The translations under genes and the position numbers were made by a program. Below are positions 16,873 to 25,854 of a DNA stretch of 64,000 nucleotides, piece after piece. Position 1 is the first letter of the stretch. The number at the start of each line of letters is the position of its first letter. The stretch comes from Cronobacter sakazakii. GTDB taxonomy: Bacteria; Pseudomonadota; Gammaproteobacteria; Enterobacterales; Enterobacteriaceae. Location: assembly GCF_000982825.1 (NCBI RefSeq), contig NZ_CP011047.1:2480001-2544000 (forward strand). The letters are read 5' to 3'. Below the pieces are notes generated by a model. It saw only the letters and a list, made by a program, of their open reading frames with translations. It searched no databases and had not been told where the DNA came from.

Positions 16873-17805
16873 ATGCGTGTTTTACTGGCGCCGATGGAAG
16901 GCGTGCTTGACTCTCTGGTGCGCGAACTGCTCACCGGGGTAAATGATTACGATCTCTGCATCACCGAATTTCTGCGCGTGGTGGACAGCCTCCTGCCGGT
17001 AAAATCGTTCTATAAACTTTGCCCGGAACTCCACCACGAGAGCCGCACGCCGTCCGGCACGCGGGTGCGTGTGCAACTGCTCGGTCAGCACCCGCAATGG
17101 CTTGCCGAAAACGCCGCCCGCGCGGTGGAGCTGGGCTCCTGGGGCGTTGATCTCAACTGCGGCTGCCCGTCGAAGCTTGTGAACGGCAGCGGCGGCGGTG
17201 CCACGCTGCTCAAAGACCCTGATCTTATCTATCGCGGCGCGAAAGCGATGCGCGAAGCCGTACCTGCGCATCTGCCGGTCACGGTGAAAATTCGTCTCGG
17301 CTGGGACAGCGGCGCGCGGCGTTTCGAGATCGCCGATGCCGTCCAGCAGGCGGGCGCGACGGAGCTGGTGGTACACGGGCGCACCAAAGAAGATGGCTAT
17401 AAAGCGGAGCGCATTAACTGGGCGGCGATTGGCGAAATTCGCGAGCGGTTGACGATTCCGGTTATCGCCAACGGTGAAATCTGGGATTACGCCAGCGCGC
17501 AGGCGTGCATGGCGGAAACGGGCTGCGACGCGGTGATGATTGGCCGCGGCGCGCTCAACGTGCCGAATTTAAGCCGCGTGATTAAATATAACGAGCCGCG
17601 TATGCCCTGGCCGGACGTGGTGCAACTGCTGCAACAGTACACCCGGCTTGAGAAACAGGGCGATACGGGCATGTACCACGTGGCGCGTATCAAGCAGTGG
17701 CTCGGTTATTTGCGTAAAGAGTACGCCGAGGCGACGGAACTCTTCAGCGAAATCCGCGCGTTAACCACTTCGGCGGCCATCGCTGACGCCATCAACCGCC
17801 ACTGA
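16873..17805 (+). CDS. dusC: tRNA-dihydrouridine(16) synthase DusC
   Basis: A 310-aa flavin-dependent enzyme that reduces U16 of tRNA D-loops. The N-terminal MRVLLAPMEGVLDSLVREL, the active-site Cys in DLNCGCPSKLVNGSGGG and the FMN/tRNA motifs VHGRTKEDGY and VMIGRGAL mark the Dus family. MEGVLDSLVREL and the length fit DusC rather than DusA or DusB. The operon terminator just upstream gives it a separate promoter from the toxin-antitoxin pair. Confidence 0.94.
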   Translation: MRVLLAPMEGVLDSLVRELLTGVNDYDLCITEFLRVVDSLLPVKSFYKLCPELHHESRTPSGTRVRVQLLGQHPQWLAENAARAVELGSWGVDLNCGCPSKLVNGSGGGATLLKDPDLIYRGAKAMREAVPAHLPVTVKIRLGWDSGARRFEIADAVQQAGATELVVHGRTKEDGYKAERINWAAIGEIRERLTIPVIANGEIWDYASAQACMAETGCDAVMIGRGALNVPNLSRVIKYNEPRMPWPDVVQLLQQYTRLEKQGDTGMYHVARIKQWLGYLRKEYAEATELFSEIRALTTSAAIADAINRH

Positions 17806-17807
17806 GG

Positions 17808-18731
17808 TTATTCGCCGTTCGCTATCAGCCGCTGAATAAATCCGCGTAACCACATCAACGCCGGATCGCTGTTATGGCGCTGATGCCACAGCAGCGCCAC
17901 TTCAAACGGCGGCACGTCGAGCGGCACCGGGCTTGCCGAAAGCCCCCAGGCCGTTTGCCACATATCACACAGCCCCGCGGGCACGGTCGCGAGCGCGGGC
18001 ATCTGCATCAGAAGTCCCGGCAGGCCCGCGAAGTGCGGCGTGGTGTAGCAAACGCTGCGGCGCGCTCCCTGGCGTGCCAGTAGCGTATCAATCAGGCTGC
18101 TAGTCGCTTCGCGGTAGGTCACCATCAGGTGCGGTTCTCGCACGTAATCCTCAAGCGTCAGCGGGGCGGTGAGGCTGAGCTGCGACGGGTGCCAGAGCGT
18201 CACAAACGGCATGCTCACTAACACCTCGCGCTCCTGCCAGCGCGGCCCGGCCTGCGCCACGCTTATCGCCATATCCAGCTCGCCTTCCTCCAGACGGCGC
18301 GGATCGCTAAACGGCGAGCTTGCCACCACGTTAAGCCGCACGCCGGGCGCGGCTTCGCGCAGCGCCGGGATCAGTTGCGGCATCAGCCACATCTCCACCC
18401 AGTCGGTCATGCCAAGCGTAATGGTGGCGCTCGCCTGCTGCGGGTGAAATTCAGCCTGCTGGAACAGCGCTGACTGAAGCTGCTCCAGCAGCGGCATCAG
18501 CTCGCCATGCAGAGCGACGGCGCGCGCGGTCGGCTGCATCCGGTGGCCGCTGCGAATAAACAGCGGGTCATCGAACATATCGCGCAGGCGCGCGAGCGCG
18601 CCGCTGACCGCGGGCTGCCCGAGATGCAGTTTATCGGCCGCGAGCGACACGCTCTGCTCGCGAAACAGCACCGCAAACGCGATGAGCAGGTTGAGATCGA
18701 TTTTGCGGAAATCGTTTTCTTTGATAGTCAT
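17808..18731 (-). CDS. LysR-type regulator divergent from a metallo-hydrolase
   Basis: A 307-aa LysR-family regulator: HTH in the first 65 residues (LNLLIAFAVLFREQSVSLAADKLHLGQPAVSGALARLR), then an effector-binding domain. It resembles the NodD/LinR-type branch with the LxRDLNLL-type start. The ATG at 18731 is preceded by GGAGCC. It is divergent from the secreted metallo-hydrolase gene across 75 bases holding a palindrome, so it most likely controls that gene. It is absent from the E. coli K-12 order here. Confidence 0.85.
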   Translation of the reverse strand: MTIKENDFRKIDLNLLIAFAVLFREQSVSLAADKLHLGQPAVSGALARLRDMFDDPLFIRSGHRMQPTARAVALHGELMPLLEQLQSALFQQAEFHPQQASATITLGMTDWVEMWLMPQLIPALREAAPGVRLNVVASSPFSDPRRLEEGELDMAISVAQAGPRWQEREVLVSMPFVTLWHPSQLSLTAPLTLEDYVREPHLMVTYREATSSLIDTLLARQGARRSVCYTTPHFAGLPGLLMQMPALATVPAGLCDMWQTAWGLSASPVPLDVPPFEVALLWHQRHNSDPALMWLRGFIQRLIANGE

Positions 18732-18736
18732 TATGG

Positions 18737-18752
18737 CTCCAATCAATTGGAG
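18737..18752. promoter_or_regulatory. LysR operator candidate
   Basis: CTCCAAT-ca-ATTGGAG is a perfect 7-bp inverted repeat in the divergent promoter; a related half (CAACTGGAG) recurs at 18791-18799. Two spaced related sites are usual for LysR regulators. Confidence 0.55.
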
Positions 18753-18806
18753 TGATACTAGTGCGGCGTGGATACTTCAGCAAGTCAAATCAACTGGAGG
18801 ACGATG

Positions 18807-19763
18807 ATGAAAACTGCCGCAACCTTACTGGCGCTTTTCACTTTCGCGCTGGCCGCGCCGCTTGGCGCTGCGCCATTGCCTGTTAACAGCGCGCAGGCGC
18901 CCGGCTATTACCGCATGATGCTCGGCGACTGGCAGATAACGGCTGTCTCTGACGGCACCGTGACCATTCCCGCCGACAAACTCCTGACCCGCATCACGCC
19001 TGACGCTCTCAAAACGCGCCTCGCCGATGACGCGCTGACGCCGCAGGTCGAAACCTCCATTAATGCCTACGTCATTAACACTGGTGATAAACTCATCCTG
19101 GTGGACAGCGGCGCGGGCGCGCTGCTGGGCAATAATGGCGGTCATCTGCCGGAAAATCTGCGTGCCGCCGGTATCGACCCGTCGCAAATCGACACGGTCC
19201 TGCTGACGCACATTCACGCCGATCACTCCGGCGGCGTGCAGCGCGACGGTAAACCGGTCTTCCCGAACGCCACCGTGCGGGTGGATCAGCGCGACCTCGA
19301 TTTCTGGCTCAACCCGGCGCATGAAAAGGAAGTCGAAGCCAGCCAGCGCCATACGTTTGCGGAATCGGAGCAGTCGCTGCGCCCGGTCATCAGCGCCGGA
19401 AAGATGAAGGCGTTCCACGCGCCCGCGCAAATCATGCCCGACATTGAAGCACTGCCCGCGCCCGGCCACACGCCCGGCAGTGTGATTTACAAAGTGACCC
19501 GCGGCGGTGAAACGCTTTTACTGTGGGGCGATATTATCCATGTGAAAGCGGTGCAGATGCCGCAGCCGAAAGTGGCGATTCATTTTGATGTCAATCAGGA
19601 CGAGGCGGTGGCCATGCGGGAGAAAACGCTGAAAATGGCGGCGCAGAGCAACGCCTGGGTGGCCTCGGCGCATATCGCGTTTCCGGGTATCGGCAAGATA
19701 AAAGCGCAGGGAGACGGGTATCGCTGGGTGCCGGTCAACTACAGCAGCCACGGCGCGAAGTAA
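18807..19763 (+). CDS. Exported MBL-fold metallo-hydrolase
   Basis: A 318-aa protein with a signal peptide (MKTAATLLALFTFALAAPLGAA) and a metallo-beta-lactamase fold. The metal site is THIHADHSGG (HxHxDH), with further ligands in APGHTPGS and LWGDIIH. This combination is typical of periplasmic metallo-hydrolases annotated as lactonase- or MBL-like enzymes of unknown substrate. The start at 18807 follows GGAGGACGATG. It is paired with the divergent LysR regulator. Confidence 0.85.
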   Translation: MKTAATLLALFTFALAAPLGAAPLPVNSAQAPGYYRMMLGDWQITAVSDGTVTIPADKLLTRITPDALKTRLADDALTPQVETSINAYVINTGDKLILVDSGAGALLGNNGGHLPENLRAAGIDPSQIDTVLLTHIHADHSGGVQRDGKPVFPNATVRVDQRDLDFWLNPAHEKEVEASQRHTFAESEQSLRPVISAGKMKAFHAPAQIMPDIEALPAPGHTPGSVIYKVTRGGETLLLWGDIIHVKAVQMPQPKVAIHFDVNQDEAVAMREKTLKMAAQSNAWVASAHIAFPGIGKIKAQGDGYRWVPVNYSSHGAK

Positions 19764-19768
19764 GGTAA

Positions 19769-19793
19769 AGGGCGCCGCGGACAGGCGGCGCCC
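19769..19793. terminator. Hairpin between convergent metallo-hydrolase and yohP
   Basis: GGGCGCCGC-ggacag-GCGGCGCCC, three bases after the metallo-hydrolase stop. Without a clear T run it is at least a strong mRNA 3' hairpin. Confidence 0.6.
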
Positions 19794-19799
19794 GGTAGA

Positions 19800-19883
19800 T
19801 CAGAAGATCATTTTAAATACGCCCGTCACCACTAACAGCCCAATCAGAAAAATAATCAGTACCGCCCACAGAATGATTTTCAT
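19800..19883 (-). CDS. yohP: YohP, 27-residue membrane peptide
   Basis: A 27-codon ORF beginning MKIILWAVLIIFLIG and ending GVFKMIF, which as far as I can recall is identical to the E. coli small membrane protein YohP. It is a single hydrophobic helix. In E. coli YohP is stress-induced and reaches the membrane post-translationally. Its ATG follows AAGGAGTAAGTG, a good ribosome site. It is too short for most gene finders. Confidence 0.9.
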   Translation of the reverse strand: MKIILWAVLIIFLIGLLVVTGVFKMIF

Positions 19884-20055
19884 CACTTACTCCTTATTGT
19901 CTTTGCGGGATCTCGTTGATCCATGAAGGTAATTACCAGTATAGAAGCTCCTGCGAAGGCGGCAGAAAAAAGTGAGGGGAGCGTTTTCGCCCGCCGGGCG
20001 CTGATTTTTCAGGCCTCGCTATACTTAACACTTTAACGCAACTCCCGGAGGCACC

Positions 20056-20829
20056 ATGAGTTCTGCAACCAAAGTGGCGATCGTCACCGCGTCAGATTCA
20101 GGCATCGGCAAGAAGTGTGCGGTATTTCTCGCAAGGCAAGGGTTCGATATCGGCATTACCTGGCACAGTGACGATAAAGGCGCGAAGGAGACCGCGCAGG
20201 AAGTGGAAAGCCTGGGACGGCGCGCTGAACTTATCCAGCTTAACCTCAGCCATCTGCCGGAGGGCGCGAACGCCATTCAGGCGCTTATCGACCGCTTCGG
20301 GCGTATCGACGCGCTGGTGAATAACGCGGGCGCGATGATCAAAAAGCCGTTTCTGGAGATGACGTTCGACGAGTGGCGCAGCATTCAGACGGTGGATGTG
20401 GACGGCGCGTTTCTCTGCTCGCAAATCGCGGCCAAAGCGATGGTGAAACAGGGGCAGGGCGGGCGCATTGTGAATATCACCTCGGTGCATGAACACACGC
20501 CGCTGCCGGAGGCGAGCGCCTACACCGCGGCCAAACACGCGCTCGGCGGGCTGACCAAATCGATGGCGCTGGAGCTGGTGGAGCATAACATTCTGGTGAA
20601 CGCCGTCGCGCCTGGCGCTATCGCCACGCCGATGAACGACATGGACGAGGGCGATGCGAAACCCGGCTCGATGCCGAATATCCCGATGGCACGCCCCGGC
20701 GAAACCGATGAGATAGCCAGCATCGTCGCGTGGCTCTGCTCGGAGGGGGCCACCTATACCACCGGTCAGTCGTTTATCATCGACGGCGGGTTTACGCTCG
20801 CTAACCCGCAGTTTAAGCCGAAGGCTTAA
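20056..20829 (+). CDS. yohF: YohF, short-chain dehydrogenase/reductase
   Basis: A 257-aa classical SDR with NAD(P)-binding motif TASDSGIGKKCA near the N-terminus, NNAG at the fourth strand and catalytic Ser-Tyr-Lys in NITSVHEHTPLPEASAYTAAKHALG. It matches E. coli YohF throughout; the substrate is unknown. The start at 20056 follows CCCGGAGGCACC. Its stop codon overlaps the convergent yohD stop by 4 bases. Confidence 0.93.
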   Translation: MSSATKVAIVTASDSGIGKKCAVFLARQGFDIGITWHSDDKGAKETAQEVESLGRRAELIQLNLSHLPEGANAIQALIDRFGRIDALVNNAGAMIKKPFLEMTFDEWRSIQTVDVDGAFLCSQIAAKAMVKQGQGGRIVNITSVHEHTPLPEASAYTAAKHALGGLTKSMALELVEHNILVNAVAPGAIATPMNDMDEGDAKPGSMPNIPMARPGETDEIASIVAWLCSEGATYTTGQSFIIDGGFTLANPQFKPKA

Positions 20830-21392
20830 TCCTCTCTGCTGCTGCGTTTGCGCCACAGCCAGCGCAGCAGCAGCACAATACCCACCGCCAGTACGACCCA
20901 CACCAGCTGTTTCAGATGATGATCGAGGCGATGCAGCCACGGCTCTATCACCTGGCCGCCCACGTAACCAAGCGTGGTAAAGAGCGTCGCCCAGGCCAGC
21001 GCCCCGAGAATATTCAGCGGCACAAAGAGCTTTGGCGGGACATGACTCGCGCCGATGAGCAGCGGGCCGATGATGCGAAAACCGTACATAAAGCGGGTGC
21101 CAATCACAAACCACGCCGGATGGCGCTGGATAAGCGCCTGCGCGCGGGCTATCTGCTTCTGCTTGCCGGAAAACCGCGCCAGCGCCCGGGTGCCGAACCG
21201 GCGGCCCACCAGATACAGCGCCTGGTCGCCAATCATGCCGCCGAGTGCCACCACCAGCACCACCAGCGGAAAGCGCAGCAGCCCTTCATGTGCGGCCACG
21301 CCGCCCAGCAGCGTGACGGTTTCCCCTTCGGCAAGGCTGCCCACCAGCAATGTCACATAACCGTACTGCTCAATCAGGTTATTGATATCCAT
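20826..21392 (-). CDS. yohD: YohD, DedA-family membrane protein
   Basis: A 188-aa DedA-family inner-membrane protein, starting MDINNLIEQYGYVTLLVGSL as in E. coli YohD. It contains the conserved DedA stretches AEGETVTLLGGVAAHEG and GTRFMYGFRIIGPLLIG. DedA proteins are needed for membrane homeostasis, and some act as lipid scramblases. The ATG at 21392 matches the homologue; a longer frame adds three codons. Confidence 0.92.
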   Translation of the reverse strand: MDINNLIEQYGYVTLLVGSLAEGETVTLLGGVAAHEGLLRFPLVVLVVALGGMIGDQALYLVGRRFGTRALARFSGKQKQIARAQALIQRHPAWFVIGTRFMYGFRIIGPLLIGASHVPPKLFVPLNILGALAWATLFTTLGYVGGQVIEPWLHRLDHHLKQLVWVVLAVGIVLLLRWLWRKRSSRED

Positions 21393-21574
21393 GAATTCCA
21401 CTACTCCCGTTTGTCAGGCTTTCTTCGCGCCACGCGCGAAACCGAAAGTATAACGCGCCCGCCGCGCCCTGCGCGTTCAACGGACTACCTGTTTTTGTGC
21501 TGTTTACTTTTTAATCTACAGGCCTGAATTATACTTACAGTACCCGTTCCGGGCGGTCTGAGTCAGGGGGCGTT

Positions 21575-22162
21575 ATGAACCATGTCTGGGGGCTTTTGTC
21601 CCATCCTTTCCGTGAAATGCAGGTGATTCGCCACGAAAACGAAACCGTGACGCATCACTATACCCACCACGTACTCATCATGGCGGCCATTCCCGTGCTG
21701 TGCGCGTTTATCGGCACCACCCAGATTGGCTGGGATTTCGGCGACGGCAACGTCGTGAAGCTGTCGCTCTTTACCGGTTTTTATCTGGCGGTACTGTTTT
21801 ATGCGCTGATGCTGGCAGGCGTCGCGGTGATGGGGCGGGTTATCTGGTGGATGGCGCGTGATTATCCGCGTCGTCCGTCGCTCGCCGGTTGTATGGTGTT
21901 CGCGGGCTATGTGGCGACGCCGCTCTTTTTAAGCGGCGTGGTGGCGCTCTATCCGCTGGTGTGGCTCTGCGCGCTGGTGGGGACGCTCGCGCTGCTCTAC
22001 ACCGGTTATCTGCTGTATGTCGGCATTCCGGCGTTTCTCAATATTAATCAGGAAGAAGGGCTGCGCTTTTCCGGCTCGACGCTCGCCATCGGCGTGCTGC
22101 TGCTGGAGGTGTTGCTGGCGCTGACCGTGCTGCTGTGGGGTTACGGTTATCGTCTCTTCTGA
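21575..22162 (+). CDS. yohC: YohC, Yip1-family membrane protein
   Basis: A 195-aa inner-membrane protein of the YIP1 family, the same length as E. coli YohC. It begins MNHVWGLLSHPFREMQVI and has about five hydrophobic segments after a cytosolic N-terminus. Function unknown. Divergent from yohD and upstream of pbpG, as in E. coli. Confidence 0.92.
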   Translation: MNHVWGLLSHPFREMQVIRHENETVTHHYTHHVLIMAAIPVLCAFIGTTQIGWDFGDGNVVKLSLFTGFYLAVLFYALMLAGVAVMGRVIWWMARDYPRRPSLAGCMVFAGYVATPLFLSGVVALYPLVWLCALVGTLALLYTGYLLYVGIPAFLNINQEEGLRFSGSTLAIGVLLLEVLLALTVLLWGYGYRLF

Positions 22163-22328
22163 CGTATGCCGCCGGTGTAAAAACCGGCGGTGCCGCGCCC
22201 GGCGCTGAATCTTCTGTAGCGGGAAACGCGAAGGCCGGAGTATCATGCCCGCGCCAGCCACCAATAGCTTTCACCGTTGGTGGCGGTGCGTTTAATTACG
22301 CGCGTGAATTCTTTTCCGAACTTTCGCC

Positions 22329-23261
22329 ATGCCGACAAAAATTCGTCTTTCCCTGTTAAGTCTCGCGCTGCTGCTGGCCGCGCCGCTTTCCACTCCGGCG
22401 CTGGCCGCCGCGAAAGCTGCCGCATCGCCGCTTGCCGCCGCTGAGCCGCAAATTGCCTCAGGCAGCGCCATGATAGTCGATCTGCGCACCAATGAAGTGC
22501 TGTTCTCAAGCCACCCGGATCTGGTGCGTCCGATAGCGTCAATTACCAAAGTGATGACCGCGATGGTGGTGCTCGACGCCAGCCTGCCGCTGGATGAGAT
22601 GCTGACGGTGGATATCAGTCATACGCCGGAGATGAAAGGGATCTATTCGCGGGTGCGTTTAAACAGCCAGATCAGCCGTAAAAATATGCTGCTGCTGGCG
22701 CTGATGTCGTCGGAAAACCGCGCGGCGGCAAGTCTTGCGCATCACTATCCGGGCGGCTACGACGCGTTTATCCGCGCCATGAACGCCAAAGCGAAAGCGC
22801 TCGGCATGCGCAATACGCATTTTGTGGAGCCGACAGGGCTTTCCATCCACAACGTCTCGACCGCTCGCGATCTCACGAAGCTGTTAATCGCGACCAAACA
22901 GTATCCGCTGATTGGCCAGCTCAGCACCACGCGTGAAGAGATGGCGACGTTTTCGAACCCGACGTACACGCTGCCGTTCCGTAATACCAACCATCTGGTT
23001 TACCGCGATAACTGGAATATCCAGTTGACCAAAACCGGCTTTACTAACGCGGCGGGGCACTGCCTGATGATGCGCACGCTGATTAAAAACCGTCCGGTGA
23101 CGCTGGTGGTGATGGACGCCTTCGGCAAATATACCCACTTTGCCGACGCCAGCCGCCTGCGCACCTGGCTTGAAACCGGTAAGGTACAACCGGTGCCTGA
23201 GGCGGCGTTGAGCTATAAGCGCCAGAAAGCGGCGCAAATGGCGAACAACAGCGTCGAGTAA
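22329..23261 (+). CDS. pbpG: D-alanyl-D-alanine endopeptidase PBP7
   Basis: A 310-aa periplasmic low-molecular-weight penicillin-binding protein, the same length as E. coli PbpG. The signal peptide LSLALLLAAPLSTPALA precedes catalytic motifs SITK (SxxK), SEN (SxN) and KTGF (KTG). It cleaves D-Ala-meso-DAP cross-links in peptidoglycan. It stands as a single gene, with a convergent acetyltransferase one base beyond the stop. Confidence 0.95.
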   Translation: MPTKIRLSLLSLALLLAAPLSTPALAAAKAAASPLAAAEPQIASGSAMIVDLRTNEVLFSSHPDLVRPIASITKVMTAMVVLDASLPLDEMLTVDISHTPEMKGIYSRVRLNSQISRKNMLLLALMSSENRAAASLAHHYPGGYDAFIRAMNAKAKALGMRNTHFVEPTGLSIHNVSTARDLTKLLIATKQYPLIGQLSTTREEMATFSNPTYTLPFRNTNHLVYRDNWNIQLTKTGFTNAAGHCLMMRTLIKNRPVTLVVMDAFGKYTHFADASRLRTWLETGKVQPVPEAALSYKRQKAAQMANNSVE

Positions 23262-23262
23262 G

Positions 23263-23817
23263 CTATTCCGGCAGCGTCCAGTCTCCCTGGTTGAGCGGAC
23301 GCTGCATAATCAGCGTGTCGCGCCAGCCGCCGAATTTAAACCCGACGCTGCGCAAACTTCCCACCACTTCAAACCCCAGCAGCCGGTGCAGACGCGTCGA
23401 GCCGCGATTATTCTCGCCATCGCCAATCACCGCCATCAGCTGACGCCACGGGCCTTGCTCGCAGCGCTCGATAAGCGCCTGTAACAGACGGCTGCCGATA
23501 CCGCGCCCGACCATGCTGGCGTCGATATAAATCGATTCTTCGAGGGTATAGCGATACGCAGGGCGCGCACGCCAGGGCGAGGCGTAACAGTAGCCGACCA
23601 CAATGCCGTCCATCTCCGCCACAAGCCAGGGTAAGCCCTGCGCGGTGACGGCATTAACGCGCGCGGTCATCTCATCAAGCGTCGGGGGCGTTTCTTCAAA
23701 GGAGGCGCGGCCGTGTTCGACATGCCAGCCATAAATGGCGCGAATGGCGTCGATATCCCCCGGCGTAACGTCACGAATCGCGGCTTTTGATGCCGTGAGA
23801 TTTTCCACAACAGCCAT
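23263..23817 (-). CDS. GNAT N-acetyltransferase, phosphinothricin acetyltransferase-like
   Basis: A 184-aa GCN5-type acetyltransferase. The start of the fold reads IRDVTPGDIDAIRAIYGWHVEHG, and the acetyl-CoA loop is VGRGIGSRLLQALIE. It ends LLGFEVVGSLRSVGFKFGGWRDTLIMQ, characteristic of the COG1247 (Pat/MnaT) group that acetylates phosphinothricin, methionine sulfone or similar amino-acid analogues. The ATG at 23817 lies just after the dld terminator hairpin and follows TTTGAGGATACAGGT. A longer frame would start inside the hairpin and is rejected. Confidence 0.82.
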   Translation of the reverse strand: MAVVENLTASKAAIRDVTPGDIDAIRAIYGWHVEHGRASFEETPPTLDEMTARVNAVTAQGLPWLVAEMDGIVVGYCYASPWRARPAYRYTLEESIYIDASMVGRGIGSRLLQALIERCEQGPWRQLMAVIGDGENNRGSTRLHRLLGFEVVGSLRSVGFKFGGWRDTLIMQRPLNQGDWTLPE

Positions 23818-23835
23818 ACCTGTATCCTCAAAAGA

Positions 23836-23863
23836 CATGCCGCCGGAGGGCTCCGGCGGCATG
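23836..23863 (-). terminator. Terminator of dld
   Basis: CATGCCGCCGGA-gccc-TCCGGCGGCATG followed by TCTTTT on the minus strand, 47 bases beyond the dld stop. It separates dld from the acetyltransferase. Confidence 0.88.
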
Positions 23864-23909
23864 GAGGATATATTATGCCTGTGCTTAAAAAGAAAACAGC
23901 CTGCCAGAA

Positions 23910-25661
23910 TCAGCGGGCGGTCTGCTCCCCTGGCGTTTGTGCGATCCCATCCGGTTCACCCCAGTATTTCTGCTTTGAGGTTTTACCAATACCGGGGTTC
24001 ATGCTGTTGGTCGGGTCATTGGCCTTATAAAATTGTTTTAAGCTCTCCGGCGCTTCGTAGAGATGGCCGACGTTATGCTCCGCCGGGTATTGCGCGCCGC
24101 GCTCGCGCAGCAGCGCCAGCATCTCTTCTTTCAGCGCATGCACATCCACGCCTTTTTTAACGATGTAATCCTGATGGAACACATGGCAGAAGAAGTGGCC
24201 GTAATAGAGCTTGTGCACCAGCTTGCTGTCAATTTCCGGCGGCAGACGCTCGAACCACTCGGTGTCGTTGCGCCGCAGGGCGATATCCAGCGCCAGAATA
24301 TCTTCCACCTCGTCAGCGTGAACCGCGTGATAACGCACCGCCGCGCCCGCCGCCGCAAAGCGGTGCAGAAACGCTTTGCTGCCTTCTTCCGCCGTACAGG
24401 CGAAGAAGTCGCCTTCGGCCTCTTTAAAGAAGCTCGTCAGCCAGCTGCGCGCTTCTTCAATGCCGTCGCCCGCCATTTTCAGCAGCAGATGGTGCTCATA
24501 TTTATCGCGCCAGCTTTTCATGCGCGGCGGCAAATGACCGGGGAATAACCCGCCCAGTTTTTGCATCACGCGGTCAGTAAAGTGCGGTTTAACAAACGGC
24601 ACTTTCTCAAGCCAGGCGTCGGTGCGGCCTTTCGCCGTGAAGAAGAACGGCATTTTGTCGGTGCCGAGCTTGTTGATCATCAGGAACGTATCTTTCCCGT
24701 AGCGCTCGGCGATATCGTAGATATCGCGGTGCATATATTCACCGGCGACCGGCAGGCTTTGAAAATTTGCAAGAATATGGCGGCGGATGTGGGTCAGTAC
24801 GTCAGGCTGATTGGTGCCGATATAAAACACCTCCTGGCGTTTTTCGGCTTCGAAGGTATCAAGACGCACCGCGAACACCGCGAGCTTACCGGCGCAGCCG
24901 GAGGCTTCAAAGAGCCGCTCCGGGTTGGCGTTGTAGCGCGCCGGGCTGTCGGCCTCGATGTCGCGCACGCGCTCAATATAATGACGGTCGGAGGCCTGGC
25001 GTTCGTCGTGGCGCACGGCGGTCGGATCAATGCGGTCATCGTCAAGGCGGCCCAGGATCTGCTCCGGCGTCTGGCCGAGATCGATGCCCAGATGGTTCAC
25101 CAGACGCAGCCGCCCGGTGTCGTCTATCTGCGCGAACAGCGCCATTTCGGTATAGGCGGGGCCGCGATGCACCAGCGCGCCGCCGGAGTTATTACAGATG
25201 CCGCCCATCACCGACGCGCCGATGCAGGAGGAGCCAATCACCGAGTGCGGCTCGCGGCCAAGCGGCTTGAGCGCGCGCTCCAGCTGCCAGAGCGTGGTGC
25301 CGGGGTATGCGAGGATCTGCTCGCCGTTATCCAGCAGGTGCAGCTTATCGAGGCGCAGCGTGCTGATGATGATAATGTCGCGATCGTAGTCGTTGCCATT
25401 CGGCGTCGAGCCTTCCGTCAGGCCGGTGTTAGCCGCCTGCATCAGAATGATTTTGTCGGCGGCGACACAAACTTCCAGTACGCGCCATAATTCCAGCAGC
25501 GTGCCGGGAAAAACGACGGCCAGCGCTTCGCCCTGGCCTGAGCGAAAGCCTTTGCGGTAACGGGCGGTTTTGGCCGGGTCGGTGAGAAGATGGCTGGCGC
25601 CGATAATGCGGGTCAGCTCCGCGATAACCTCATGGTTACCGGAGGTTGGTGTCAGGATCAT
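23910..25661 (-). CDS. dld: Quinone-dependent D-lactate dehydrogenase
   Basis: A 583-aa peripheral membrane flavoprotein that oxidises D-lactate to pyruvate and passes electrons to quinones. The FAD-binding region includes RKGFRSGQGEALAVVFPG and NTGLTEGSTPNGNDYDRD. The C-terminal part has GAQYPAEHNVGHLYEAPE and DPTNSMNPGIGKTSK, as in E. coli Dld. The ATG at 25661 (MILTPTSGNHEV) fits the homologue's start region; an upstream extension of 14 codons is unlikely. Confidence 0.96.
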   Translation of the reverse strand: MILTPTSGNHEVIAELTRIIGASHLLTDPAKTARYRKGFRSGQGEALAVVFPGTLLELWRVLEVCVAADKIILMQAANTGLTEGSTPNGNDYDRDIIIISTLRLDKLHLLDNGEQILAYPGTTLWQLERALKPLGREPHSVIGSSCIGASVMGGICNNSGGALVHRGPAYTEMALFAQIDDTGRLRLVNHLGIDLGQTPEQILGRLDDDRIDPTAVRHDERQASDRHYIERVRDIEADSPARYNANPERLFEASGCAGKLAVFAVRLDTFEAEKRQEVFYIGTNQPDVLTHIRRHILANFQSLPVAGEYMHRDIYDIAERYGKDTFLMINKLGTDKMPFFFTAKGRTDAWLEKVPFVKPHFTDRVMQKLGGLFPGHLPPRMKSWRDKYEHHLLLKMAGDGIEEARSWLTSFFKEAEGDFFACTAEEGSKAFLHRFAAAGAAVRYHAVHADEVEDILALDIALRRNDTEWFERLPPEIDSKLVHKLYYGHFFCHVFHQDYIVKKGVDVHALKEEMLALLRERGAQYPAEHNVGHLYEAPESLKQFYKANDPTNSMNPGIGKTSKQKYWGEPDGIAQTPGEQTAR

Positions 25662-25854
25662 GTTCCACTCCTTGTGGCAGAGAAAACGCACGTCTCTAAG
25701 CATAGCCGCGAATTTCGCGACGAGTCCGAAAAGGTTGAAAAATCAGCGTATAAACTTGCGTTTGGCTTCTTCCCTGCTAAGGCTTATGGCACACTGCACA
25801 CCTTATTCTTTGTGGCGGCAACGTTGCGGCTGCGTCTAAAAGAGAGTTAATCCT

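Noticed and set aside
25662..25854. Leader gene between dld and bglX
   Set aside because: Open frames exist on both strands but none has a ribosome site with a plausible product. It is best read as a divergent promoter region.
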